Of a stretch of 64,000 nucleotides of DNA, positions 44,923-53,353 are shown piece after piece. Under the pieces are notes generated by a model. The model was not told the origin of the DNA. It made no database searches and worked only from the letters and a program-made list of their open reading frames with translations. The DNA is from Paenibacillus thiaminolyticus (GTDB lineage Bacteria; Bacillota; Bacilli; Paenibacillales; Paenibacillaceae). The stretch spans positions 5,859,501 through 5,923,500 of the forward strand of contig NZ_CP041405.1 of NCBI RefSeq assembly GCF_007066085.1, read 5' to 3'. How positions within the stretch are numbered: position 1 is the stretch's first letter; the number at the start of each line of letters is the position of its first letter. Position numbers and translations under genes: made by a program.

Positions 44923-46251
44923 ATGAGCAAAATTTTTGTATTGGATACGAACGTGCTGCTGCATGATCCGAATGCGCTGTTTGCTTTTCAAGATAATGAA
45001 GTGATCATTCCTGCCGTTGTGCTCGAAGAAATGGATTCGAAAAAACGCAATGCCGATGAGCTCGGACGCAATGCGCGATCGGTATCCCGGCTGCTGGACG
45101 GCTTGCGGGAACACGGTCATCTGCATCATGGCGTCCGTCTCCCCAACGGAGGCACGCTGAAGGTGGAATTGAATCATCGCAGCTTTCTCAAGGTACAGGA
45201 AATGTTCGGAGAGGTATCGAACGATAACCGCATACTGGCTGTCGCCTTGAATTACCAATTGGAGCAAAAGCATGCGGAGCATCCAGCGGAAGTCATCCTG
45301 GTCAGCAAGGATGTGCTTGTCCGCATTAAGGCGGACGTGCTTGGACTGCATACGGAGGATTATTTGTCCGACCGGACGGTTCAATCGGGAGATGAATTGT
45401 ACAGCGGCCTGTTCTCCGTTCATGTTCACCCCAGCATTATCGATGAATTCTACTCCTGCCGCGTGCTTCAGCTGAAGCAGCTCGGGCTGCGGCTGCATCC
45501 GCATCAATTCGTCATTTTGAAGGACGAGATTGGCACGAGCAAATCCGCCTTGCTCAAGGTAAATGCCGAGGGCACCAAGCTGGAGCCGCTCTATTTGAGC
45601 AATGATCCGGTATGGGGGATTACGGCGCGCAACGCCCAGCAGCGGATGGCGCTCGAGCTGCTGCTTAGCGACGACATTCCACTAGTGACGCTGACAGGGA
45701 AAGCCGGCACGGGAAAGACGCTGCTGGCGTTGGCCGCCGGGCTGATGAAGGTGGAAGATGAGCGGAAGTACAAGAAGCTGTTGATTGCGCGGCCGGTCGT
45801 GCCTATGGGGAAGGATATCGGATATTTGCCCGGGGAGAAGGAGGAGAAGCTGCGGCCGTGGATGCAGCCGATTTACGATAATCTGGAGTTCCTGTTCGAT
45901 ACGAAAAAATCCGGGGACATCGACAAAATCCTGGTCGGCATGAACAACATTCAGGTGGAGGCGTTGACTTACATTCGCGGCCGCTCCATTCCGGGGCAAT
46001 TCATCATTATTGACGAAGCGCAAAATCTATCCAAGCATGAGGTCAAGACGATTGTCACCCGGGTCGGAGAGGGCAGCAAAATCATCTTGATGGGGGATCC
46101 GGCGCAAATTGACCATCCGTACCTCGATTCGGCGAGCAACGGCCTGACTCATCTGGTGGAACGGTTCAAAGCCGAGCGGATCAGCGGCCATGTGACGCTT
46201 GAGAAGGGAGAGCGGTCGCGCCTTGCCCAGATTGCGGCAGACTTGCTGTAG
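44923..46251 (+). CDS. PIN-PhoH family ATPase (YlaK type)
   Basis: A 442-residue protein with an N-terminal PIN ribonuclease-like domain (VLDTNVLLHDP, acidic residues retained, about 1-150). A C-terminal PhoH ATPase domain has P-loop TGKAGTGKTLLAL near residue 257 and FIIIDEAQNL near 360. PIN-PhoH (PhoH2) proteins have been described as RNA helicase-nucleases. ATG 44923 follows AAAGGAG. This is the second PhoH gene in the window and is the YlaK orthologue. Confidence 0.93.
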   Translation: MSKIFVLDTNVLLHDPNALFAFQDNEVIIPAVVLEEMDSKKRNADELGRNARSVSRLLDGLREHGHLHHGVRLPNGGTLKVELNHRSFLKVQEMFGEVSNDNRILAVALNYQLEQKHAEHPAEVILVSKDVLVRIKADVLGLHTEDYLSDRTVQSGDELYSGLFSVHVHPSIIDEFYSCRVLQLKQLGLRLHPHQFVILKDEIGTSKSALLKVNAEGTKLEPLYLSNDPVWGITARNAQQRMALELLLSDDIPLVTLTGKAGTGKTLLALAAGLMKVEDERKYKKLLIARPVVPMGKDIGYLPGEKEEKLRPWMQPIYDNLEFLFDTKKSGDIDKILVGMNNIQVEALTYIRGRSIPGQFIIIDEAQNLSKHEVKTIVTRVGEGSKIILMGDPAQIDHPYLDSASNGLTHLVERFKAERISGHVTLEKGERSRLAQIAADLL

Positions 46252-46351
46252 AACGGCCGGTCAGACGCAGCCGGCGCGTCACAGATAAGGAATGGCTCGG
46301 AGCGAATAGTGCTCCGGGCTTATTATTTTGCCATCATCGGATTCCCGGGTA

Positions 46352-46380
46352 AGGACAAGGTAGGCCAAGGGTGCTACAAT
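46352..46380 (+). promoter_or_regulatory. Possible promoter of the binding-protein-like gene
   Basis: AGGACA (46352-46357) and TACAAT (46375-46380) are 17 bp apart, 43 bases before the start codon at 46423. A hairpin (CGGAGC/GCTCCG, 46299-46317) followed by a T-rich stretch lies just upstream. Confidence 0.35.
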
Positions 46381-46422
46381 AGATATCAGAAGAAGTGAGG
46401 AACGGACGGAAGGGAGAGGGCA

Positions 46423-47841
46423 ATGCCGCAATTCAAAAAAACGCTGGTCACGATTATGATGGTCTTCGTATCCCTGCTGTTGTTGTTCCAGTTCAGCGGC
46501 AGCGTGCCGCAGCAGGCGGAGCAGGATACCTCTCCGGAGACCGACGTGAAGCCGTCGCCGGACAACGCGGGCCCCAAGCCGTGGAAGCAATTGAAGGTGG
46601 CGGTGCAGCTCCCGCCGATGTCCTTCATCCAGCTTCGGCGCTTGAACCAGATGTTCATGGACGAGACCGGCATCTACGTCGAGCTGATCAACAGCTCCGT
46701 TCAGCAGGTAGAGGAAGAGTGGCCGATGGAGATGCAGATGGAACAGAGCGCCGATATTTTGCTGCTCGACAGTGAATCGGTCATCCCGTACGCGCGCAAG
46801 GGCTGGATTCTGCCGCTCGATCCTTCAATGAGCGGGGGAGATGCGGTCCCGCCATGGTTAAGCGACCGGGTGCGGTGGAACGGCTATGCCTGGGGCATGC
46901 CGGTTCAATTGGATCCTTATGTGCTCGTGTGGAATAAAAATATAGTGAATTCCGCCGGCGGCGCCTCCGCTCTGCCCGGCGATTGGAGCGGGTGGAAGCG
47001 CTTGTTCGACGAGAATTCGCCAGCAGTGGCAGAGGAGCCGCCGGCAACGCCGAACAGTCTGCCTTCGTCCGGCATCATTCCGCCGCCGGCTATCTCACCG
47101 GAAGCCGGCCAACCGCTTCCGCCGCAATGGTTCGCGTGGCATGCGGACGATGATCGGGCCCTGCTCTCGCTGTTGTGGAGGATCGGATTGCTTCATCCCG
47201 AATTTGTGCCTGCACAGGAAGGCCCGGAATGGGGCGGAAGGCAGACGGAGAGCACCGAGGCCGCGGAGGTCCGGTGGAAGCAGACGCTGACGGAGCTGGA
47301 GCCGTACTTGTCACATTTTCAAGGTTGGACCGCTGAATCCAGCCACATGGATACATGGGAGAAGCTGAAGACGGGAGAGATCGCCTTCGCGATCGTCCCT
47401 TACTCGGAAGCGGCGCTGGAAGCGAGCGCTCCGCTGGCCGTCGAGCCGGCCGGGGAGGCCGGGCCGCCGGCGGGACAGTGGGTGACGAGCCGCAGCTATG
47501 TCCTCGCGTCGCATACGGAAGCAGAGCAAGAAGCGAGACGCTGGATCGCCTATATGACCCAGTGGTCTGTCCAGCGGGAATGGTTCGAGACGCTGTCCGT
47601 CCTTCCTGTTCATGAGCAGGCTTATCTCTCTCAGAGCAGCGAGCGGCTCCTGCCGGAGCCATTTCGGCCGAAGCAGGAACGGAAGCGGCATATATACAAG
47701 GAGGCGGAAGGACTGGAGCAATGGTCCATCGCAGCCAGCCGCTGGATGGCCGGCCAGCTCGCGACGAAGCAGCTGCAGCTGGAATGGATTCAGCATATGA
47801 ACACCAAGACTGAGAGTAGAAGAACCATCAACAGGGAGTGA
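46423..47841 (+). CDS. Extracellular solute-binding-like protein
   Basis: A 472-residue exported protein with an N-terminal signal/anchor (residues about 5-24) but no lipobox Cys. The fold pattern is that of family 1 binding proteins: INSSVQQVEEEW near the start, ADILLLDSESVIPYARKGWILPLD, YAWGMPVQLDPYVLVWNK, and a later KTGEIAFAIVPY. A Pro/Ala-rich insertion is at about 200-235. No permease genes are nearby, so transport is not supported; it may be a sensor or wall-associated protein. GGAAGGGAG precedes the ATG. Confidence 0.8.
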   Translation: MPQFKKTLVTIMMVFVSLLLLFQFSGSVPQQAEQDTSPETDVKPSPDNAGPKPWKQLKVAVQLPPMSFIQLRRLNQMFMDETGIYVELINSSVQQVEEEWPMEMQMEQSADILLLDSESVIPYARKGWILPLDPSMSGGDAVPPWLSDRVRWNGYAWGMPVQLDPYVLVWNKNIVNSAGGASALPGDWSGWKRLFDENSPAVAEEPPATPNSLPSSGIIPPPAISPEAGQPLPPQWFAWHADDDRALLSLLWRIGLLHPEFVPAQEGPEWGGRQTESTEAAEVRWKQTLTELEPYLSHFQGWTAESSHMDTWEKLKTGEIAFAIVPYSEAALEASAPLAVEPAGEAGPPAGQWVTSRSYVLASHTEAEQEARRWIAYMTQWSVQREWFETLSVLPVHEQAYLSQSSERLLPEPFRPKQERKRHIYKEAEGLEQWSIAASRWMAGQLATKQLQLEWIQHMNTKTESRRTINRE

Positions 47842-47865
47842 ATGCCGCTGTTGATGGTTCTTCGC
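47817..47865. terminator. Shared inverted repeat between convergent genes
   Basis: AGAACCATCAACAG (47821-47834) pairs perfectly with CTGTTGATGGTTCT (47848-47861). The plus-strand stop (47839-47841) lies in the loop and the minus-strand stop at 47871. T-tracts are short on both sides. Confidence 0.65.
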
Positions 47866-47870
47866 GTTGA

Positions 47871-48983
47871 CTACCATTTCATGGACAGATGCACCGTAAT
47901 CTGCTTGTCTTCCACGATGACATCGCTGGCTTCGATGAACGATACCAGCCGCTGCGGATAGAAGCCGAGATCGAATTCCTCTTCCAATTGCGAACGGGTC
48001 GTATCCGGCAGCTCCAGACCATTGAACATCAGACGGTCGACATGGAACAGCAACCTATTTTCCGGCTCGCTCTCCAGCGTGTAATGACCTTGAACGAAGA
48101 CGCTCAGTCCGGCGCTCTCTCCTTCGGCAGAGATCGAACCTTCCTGGAAACGGAAGGAGAACTGCTCGAAAATTGGATCCTGCTCGCGCAGAAAGTCATT
48201 CAGTTCTTCTTCTTGGATCATAATGGTATACTTAGTACCATCGATTTGCAGATTGCCGCTCTTCTTCACAAATTCCGGCAGCTTCTGCATTGCATCGGCC
48301 AGGGCGCGGAAATGGCGGCGCACTTCATACATGCCGATGTTCTGCCAATAGGAGGTGAACTCCTGGATAAGCCGGCTCATCGCTTCCGGATCGCTGCTGT
48401 TCGCCAGATTGCTATCGAGCTCCCGCTGCAGGGCATTCACTCTGTCGCGCTGCCGGATAAGCTGTTCCTTGACTTGCGTCAATTCCCGTTCCGTGCGTGC
48501 CAACGTATCGCGGAGCCGGTTCAGATTTTTCAACTGCTCGGAATACGTCTCCAATATTTCTTGATCGGTCTTGAATAGGAATTGATAGTAATCGAACAGC
48601 AGCCAGATGGCGCGTTCATCGCGGGCGGAGAGCAGAGCCTGAAGCAGCATGTCGCGCTCTCCCATATAATAGGCGCGGAGCACGCGGCCCGCTTGCTCCC
48701 GCTTCTGATCGAAGGCAGCCGCCTGCTTGCGCAGGGCGTCTTCCGTCTGGCGGCGTTCCCCGGCCGCGGCCGACTCCTTCGCGGCGATACGCTCGATCTC
48801 TTTGTTAAGCTCGGTAACCGACAAGCTCTGCTGGAGCAGCCTGCGCTCCGCTTCGGTCGGTTCCTTGCTCCAGCCTGTATGAACCGTCGGTTCCGCACGA
48901 GTGGCACCGGGCACTGCAATGGAGAAGAGAAGTATGAATGCGAGTCCCAACAGCGCATAGCGCGCACGCTGTGCCAGTGACAT
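47871..48983 (-). CDS. Secreted coiled-coil protein
   Basis: A 370-residue exported protein with a signal peptide (cleavage likely after about residue 30, ATRA). A long coiled coil (about 45-205) has Glu/Arg/Gln-rich heptads, similar to the N-terminal part of CwlO-type wall proteins. The C-terminal domain (about 225-370) has no recognised fold; it looks beta-rich. No peptidase motif is present. AGGGGGG precedes the ATG. It could regulate a wall hydrolase as a partner protein; this is a guess. Confidence 0.8.
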   Translation of the reverse strand: MSLAQRARYALLGLAFILLFSIAVPGATRAEPTVHTGWSKEPTEAERRLLQQSLSVTELNKEIERIAAKESAAAGERRQTEDALRKQAAAFDQKREQAGRVLRAYYMGERDMLLQALLSARDERAIWLLFDYYQFLFKTDQEILETYSEQLKNLNRLRDTLARTERELTQVKEQLIRQRDRVNALQRELDSNLANSSDPEAMSRLIQEFTSYWQNIGMYEVRRHFRALADAMQKLPEFVKKSGNLQIDGTKYTIMIQEEELNDFLREQDPIFEQFSFRFQEGSISAEGESAGLSVFVQGHYTLESEPENRLLFHVDRLMFNGLELPDTTRSQLEEEFDLGFYPQRLVSFIEASDVIVEDKQITVHLSMKW

Positions 48984-49207
48984 CGGGTTCCCCCCTTACA
49001 AACGGTATGCACAACTCATCGTATGTCTCGTCCAGACGGGTTATGACCTCTTTCCCGGCTCCGGATGCAGGGCAGCGGGAAGGAAGGACTGACACACGGC
49101 CGGTCTGCCGCTGTGTGACTCCGCAACGGGCCGCCAGCAGGGCCGGCAGGGTGGCAGTCCCGGACGAGCATGGTTTTACTTCCACACGAATAGAAAGGAT
49201 GGTTGCC
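48984..49207. other. Intergenic gap between divergent genes
   Basis: This 224-bp GC-rich stretch separates the coiled-coil gene and the methyltransferase. It contains ACACACGGC/GCCGCTGTGT-type pairing and GGCCG-rich stretches but no recognisable promoter, operator or gene. Confidence 0.5.
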
Positions 49208-50326
49208 ATGTCTCATTATCCTTCTAATTCCATTCTCATTCAACATTTAATTCATCGCATCCGCCATTCCGCCAAGGCAGCGATTCCCTTCTCGGCCTTC
49301 ATGGAGAGCTGCCTGTACCATCCGGAAGGCGGCTATTACATGTCGGATCGCCCCAAGATCGGCAAGGAGGGCGATTTCTATACGAGCTCGAACGTGGGCA
49401 GCGCCATGGGGGAGATGATCGCGGTCTATATTCAGCGCCAGGCTGCAGAGAGAGGCTGGGCGCCGGACACGTTCACGATCGTCGAGTGGGGAGCCGGCAA
49501 CGGCCGCCTTGCCGGACACATCAACGAGCGCATGCGCCAGGATCGCTGCAGCGGCTACCGGTACGCCATCGTGGAAGCGAGCCCTTATCATGCACAGCTG
49601 GCCGAGGAGCGGCTGGGCGGAGAAGACTGTCCCGTCTCCTGGTGGAAGGAGGCCGATTATCGGCGTGAGGCGGGCGTGAGCCGGCTCTTCGTCCTCGCCA
49701 ACGAGCTGCTGGATGCGTTCCCCGTCGAACGCATCCGCGCAACCAACGGGGATATCGAGCAATGCTTCGTCGCCTGGGAAGAGGCGGAACAGAGCTTCCG
49801 TCCTGTCTGGCTTCCGGCTGACCCGGAAGTGCTCCGTTGGCTGAAGCGCTATCGGATTGAGCTGCCGGAAGGCCGCATCTGCGACGCCGGCATCGCCATG
49901 AGCAGCTGGCTCGGCACGATGCTGCGGCATGCATCCGCCGCGGAGTTCATCTTCATCGATTATGGCGATGTAACGGAGGAATTGACGGCGGAGCATCGCG
50001 TCGACGGGACGCTGATGTGCTATCACCGCCATCGCGCCCATGATAACCCGTGGATACATATCGGCGAGCAGGATATGACGGCCATGGTCGATTTCAGCGT
50101 CTGCCAGCAGGCCGCCCTTGAAGCCGGGGCGCTGATCCGCCATTATATGACGCAAAAAGCTTTCCTGCTGGAGCAAGGTCTGCTCCAGGAACTGGTCGAT
50201 CATGCGCAGCCCGATCCGTTCAGTCCGGAAGCGCGCCGCAACCGGGCGATCCGGCAGCTGCTCCTGAGCGATCAGTTGAGCGAGCGGTTCCGTGTGCTGC
50301 TGCTGGCGCGGGACGCTTCCGCGTAG
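49208..50326 (+). CDS. SAM-dependent methyltransferase (NDUFAF7-like, DUF185)
   Basis: A 372-residue class I methyltransferase of the DUF185/MidA type. Family landmarks are FMESCLYHPEGGYYMS, EGDFYTSSNVGSAMGEM, the SAM loop EWGAGNGRLAGHI and LFVLANELLDAFPV. The human relative methylates an arginine in a complex I subunit; the bacterial substrate is unknown. ATG 49208 is nine bases after AAAGG; the upstream ATG 49199 lies too close to it. Confidence 0.9.
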   Translation: MSHYPSNSILIQHLIHRIRHSAKAAIPFSAFMESCLYHPEGGYYMSDRPKIGKEGDFYTSSNVGSAMGEMIAVYIQRQAAERGWAPDTFTIVEWGAGNGRLAGHINERMRQDRCSGYRYAIVEASPYHAQLAEERLGGEDCPVSWWKEADYRREAGVSRLFVLANELLDAFPVERIRATNGDIEQCFVAWEEAEQSFRPVWLPADPEVLRWLKRYRIELPEGRICDAGIAMSSWLGTMLRHASAAEFIFIDYGDVTEELTAEHRVDGTLMCYHRHRAHDNPWIHIGEQDMTAMVDFSVCQQAALEAGALIRHYMTQKAFLLEQGLLQELVDHAQPDPFSPEARRNRAIRQLLLSDQLSERFRVLLLARDASA

Positions 50327-50370
50327 CCGCCTGCGCGGGCGGATGGCAGCGGAGCAGCCTGAACATAAAG

Positions 50371-50404
50371 AACGGCCGAAGCCCGAAGGCTTCGGCCGTA
50401 TCTG
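50371..50404 (+). terminator. Terminator-like hairpin after the methyltransferase
   Basis: ACGGCCGAAGCC (50372-50383) pairs perfectly with GGCTTCGGCCGT (50388-50399) around CGAA. Only a weak T-run follows. Confidence 0.65.
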
Positions 50405-50455
50405 TTATGTGCTGCTCATCAGCATATCCTGCATCGTCACCTCGGCGTATCCGCC

Positions 50456-50692
50456 TTAGAACGGCTTGCCCATTACGAATACGGTCCAATAAGAGAAGCC
50501 GGTGAAGCATACAAGCATGTACCCCCAGAACAGAAGTATATATGTACGCTCGGACAATTTCAGATATCCCAACAACACAAAAAAGGCAGTCTGCATGAAG
50601 AAGAGCAGAGCCATCTCGATCATGTCTCCAGCAAACGCCATTAGACCGATGACTAATGTCCAGAAGCCGAGTACGCGATACATTCGTGCCAC
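50456..50692 (-). CDS. DUF2626 family small membrane protein
   Basis: A 78-residue protein with two or three hydrophobic helices. It begins MARMYRVLGFWTLVIG and has ALLFFMQTAFFVLLGYLKLSE, matching the YqgY-type DUF2626 family of Bacilli. Function unknown. AGAGGAGG precedes the ATG. Confidence 0.9.
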   Translation of the reverse strand: MARMYRVLGFWTLVIGLMAFAGDMIEMALLFFMQTAFFVLLGYLKLSERTYILLFWGYMLVCFTGFSYWTVFVMGKPF

Positions 50693-50738
50693 GATTCATC
50701 CTCCTCTCGTTACGATCGGTCCCACTTTTCTAATGATA

Positions 50739-50766
50739 TTATAGCGTTCGTTGTTGGTAATGTAAA
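50739..50766 (-). promoter_or_regulatory. Promoter of the DUF2626 gene
   Basis: On the minus strand TTTACA (50766-50761) and TATAAT (50744-50739) are 16 bp apart. The remaining gap to 51031 is AT-rich and holds a perfect 12-bp palindrome, TTTCCTAGGAAA (50847-50858); no gene is seen in it. Confidence 0.6.
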
Positions 50767-51031
50767 CGATTAACCGTGACGAAAAACCAAATAATTTGTT
50801 CAGATCTTCATAAATGTGATATAAAGCATGGACACGAGCACGTATGTTTCCTAGGAAAAATGGATATACATTTTAGTATCCGATAGATTCTATGAAATCT
50901 AGCATGGGCATAGAGATGGAATAAGCGGTTATTTCAAGCGGCAGTATACTCCGCTCCAATAATCGGATGGCGAACGCGGCGTAGCTGCTTGCGACCGATA
51001 TGAATGATGGAAGTCGTTAGGAGGTTATTTC

Positions 51032-51676
51032 ATGACAGCAATCAGGCAAGATGCATGGACTGCAGATGATGATTTGATTTTAGCGGAAGTTACACTTCGG
51101 CATATCCGGGAAGGAAGTACCCAGTTGGCCGCTTTTGAGGAAGTGGGAGACAAGATCGGGCGGACGTCCGCAGCGTGCGGATTCCGTTGGAACAGCTGCG
51201 TCCGCAAAAAGTACGAGGCAGCGATCCAGCTAGCGAAGGCGCAGCGGCAGAAGCGGAATTACTTGAAAAAGCAGCCATTGGGCGCTCAGGTCGCTTCTCT
51301 TGCGCTGCAAGAGGGAGAAGACACGGATTTGAAAGGCGAGATGCTGACGGAAGAATCGTTGTCAATGGACATGGTTATCCGCTATTTACGCCAGATGCGC
51401 AACAACGTGCAGGAAATGACCCGCCAAATCAAGCATATGGAAAAAGAACTGCATGAAAAGGAAGAATACTGTGTTCGTCTGCAGCGGGAAAATGAGGAGC
51501 TCTCCAAGCAAGTCAATGTGGTAGAGACCGACTATCGTACGGTGAACGATGATTATAAAGCGCTCATTCAAATTATGGACCGTGCCCGCCGATTGGCTAT
51601 CTTGAGCGAGGAAGACGATGATGTGAAGACGCGGTTCCGTATGGATGCCAACGGCAATCTGGAGCGAATCGAATAG
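51032..51676 (+). CDS. rsfA: Prespore-specific regulator RsfA family
   Basis: A 214-residue regulator of the RsfA/YlbO family. The N-terminal Myb/SANT-like domain has [32 protein letters not shown] and the conserved [12 protein letters not shown] coiled coil (about 120-180) follows. In Bacillus RsfA tunes sigma-F-dependent genes in the forespore. TAGGAGG precedes ATG 51032. The neighbourhood matches ylbO-ylbP-ylbQ(panE) in B. subtilis, here without ylbP. Confidence 0.92.
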   Translation: MTAIRQDAWTADDDLILAEVTLRHIREGSTQLAAFEEVGDKIGRTSAACGFRWNSCVRKKYEAAIQLAKAQRQKRNYLKKQPLGAQVASLALQEGEDTDLKGEMLTEESLSMDMVIRYLRQMRNNVQEMTRQIKHMEKELHEKEEYCVRLQRENEELSKQVNVVETDYRTVNDDYKALIQIMDRARRLAILSEEDDDVKTRFRMDANGNLERIE

Positions 51677-51717
51677 GCGCCGGCTTCCGTCCCCGGCACA
51701 TGCAGGACGGCGCAAGG

Positions 51718-51759
51718 AAAGCACCTGGCGAGAGAATTCTCTCACTTGGCGCTTTTTTT
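51718..51759 (+). terminator. Terminator after rsfA
   Basis: AAAGC and GCTTT enclose a perfect GAGAGAATTCTCTC core, followed by seven T. Confidence 0.75.
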
Positions 51760-51869
51760 GTGTTTTTGCTGATTCTTTGATATAACAAGGACACTGATAG
51801 TGCGTGTTCAATCATTCATATATAACGAGAACGACCCGATAGAAATTCGGAAGAAGGAGAGAGACGAAC

Positions 51870-52844
51870 ATGATTGTCGATATTATCGGAGGAGGCGCGC
51901 TCGGCCTTCTGTTCGCGGGGCGGCTGCTGTCCGGCGGGCAGTCCGGGGTCCGGCTATGGACGAGAACGGAGGAGCAGGCGGAGAAGATTCGTACCGAAGG
52001 CTTCGAGGTGGTGGAGCTGTCAGGCCAGCGCTCCCATTATGAAGGAGTAGAAGCGTTCCCGCTTCCGTCGGCGCCGGCCCGGATGAGCCGCCATGGCTTG
52101 GAAGCCGGGATGGTATGGCTGTTCGTCAAGCAGACGCATATCGGACCTGAGCTGCTCACCGTGCTGGGGAAGATGCCGCGGCAGCCCGGCGCAACCCTGG
52201 TCTGCTTCCAGAACGGGGTCGGTCACGCCGAAGCGTTGGCGGAGGTATGGCCTGCCCCGTCGCTCGCGGTCGCTGTTACGACGGAGGCCGCGGCCAGAGA
52301 GGGAGCGAACCGGATTCGTCATACCGGTTCCGGAGCAACCTGGATCGGTCCGGCGGCCGCAGAGGAAGACGCGGGGTCTCACGCTTTGAATTTTTCATGT
52401 ATTTGTGCGAAGAACTTGTTGGAAAAGGCAGGAATTGAGGCGTTTGTGTCGAACAACATCGAAGACATGGTCTATCAAAAGCTGCTCGTCAACGCCGTCA
52501 TCAATCCGTTGACCGCGCTGCTGCGCGTGAAGAACGGCGAACTGCTCGACGAGCCGGAACGGATAGAGCTGATGCGGGATTTGTTGGCTGAAGCGGCCGG
52601 GGTCTATCATGCCGCCGGCATCCCCGTGAATGAAGAGGAAGCATGGAAGCGGATTATGGATGTGTGCCGCCTTACGGCCGGCAACACCTCTTCCATGCTG
52701 CAGGATATATTGGCTGGCCGTCCGACGGAATGCGAGGCCATTACGGGCGCGATTATCCGGCTCGGCGCGCGCTATGGGGCCGGCACCCCGCTGCATCAGA
52801 CAATATACCGCCTGATCCGGGCTGGCGAGCCAAGACACCGCTAG
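51870..52844 (+). CDS. panE: 2-dehydropantoate 2-reductase
   Basis: A 324-residue ketopantoate reductase of the pantothenate pathway. NADPH motif GGGALGLLFAG (residues about 7-17), LVCFQNGVGH, and KLLVNAVINPLTALLRVKNGEL with the catalytic Lys are visible. GAAGGAGAG precedes ATG 51870. Related ApbA/PanE reductases can act on other 2-ketoacids, so the substrate is inferred. Confidence 0.88.
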   Translation: MIVDIIGGGALGLLFAGRLLSGGQSGVRLWTRTEEQAEKIRTEGFEVVELSGQRSHYEGVEAFPLPSAPARMSRHGLEAGMVWLFVKQTHIGPELLTVLGKMPRQPGATLVCFQNGVGHAEALAEVWPAPSLAVAVTTEAAAREGANRIRHTGSGATWIGPAAAEEDAGSHALNFSCICAKNLLEKAGIEAFVSNNIEDMVYQKLLVNAVINPLTALLRVKNGELLDEPERIELMRDLLAEAAGVYHAAGIPVNEEEAWKRIMDVCRLTAGNTSSMLQDILAGRPTECEAITGAIIRLGARYGAGTPLHQTIYRLIRAGEPRHR

Positions 52845-52884
52845 CATCTACTTCTTCGGTCCAAAGGAGTGAGACACACCGCCC

Positions 52885-53259
52885 ATGCATACCATTTTCG
52901 TATTTTTATCGGCATTGCCGTTTTTTCCGTTCATTATCGTGTGGGTTGCCGGTTCCTACTGGGTCAGGCCCAAGAAAAAAGCGTTCATGCTGGCCATGGA
53001 CGTGACGACATTCTTCCTTATCGCTTCGGTTGGGGGCCTCTATAATATGATTACAGGCTCCTCCGCCGGATTCTACTGGATCTGTCTTATGCTGCTCCTT
53101 GCCATCGGCTTGCTTGGCGGCCTCCAGCACCGCAAATACGGTAAAATTCACGTTCAGCGGCTGGCGAGGACGATCTGGAGATTGGCCTTCTTCATTCTCA
53201 GCATCCTTTATATTATTCTGCTGCTCATCGGCATTATCGCATATGTTGCGAGTGTATAG
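52885..53259 (+). CDS. DUF3397 family membrane protein
   Basis: A 124-residue protein with four hydrophobic helices: FVFLSALPFFPFIIVWVAG, ATTFFLIASVGGLYN, LMLLLAIGLLGGLQ and AFFILSILYIILLLIGIIA. The pattern RPKKKAFMLAMDVTTFFLI fits DUF3397, a small protein family typically beside bshC. Function unknown. Confidence 0.85.
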   Translation: MHTIFVFLSALPFFPFIIVWVAGSYWVRPKKKAFMLAMDVTTFFLIASVGGLYNMITGSSAGFYWICLMLLLAIGLLGGLQHRKYGKIHVQRLARTIWRLAFFILSILYIILLLIGIIAYVASV

Positions 53260-53294
53260 CCGCCGCGGGAAGCGCGTGCGCCAACAGCGCCTCT

Positions 53295-53324
53295 TTGACG
53301 TACCCAAGCCGCATTGTGTACAAT
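53295..53324 (+). promoter_or_regulatory. Sigma-A promoter of bshC
   Basis: TTGACG (53295-53300) and TACAAT (53319-53324) are 18 bp apart, 30 bases before the start codon. Confidence 0.7.
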
Positions 53325-53353
53325 CGAGACGATAGACAGAGGAGGCGGCTTAC

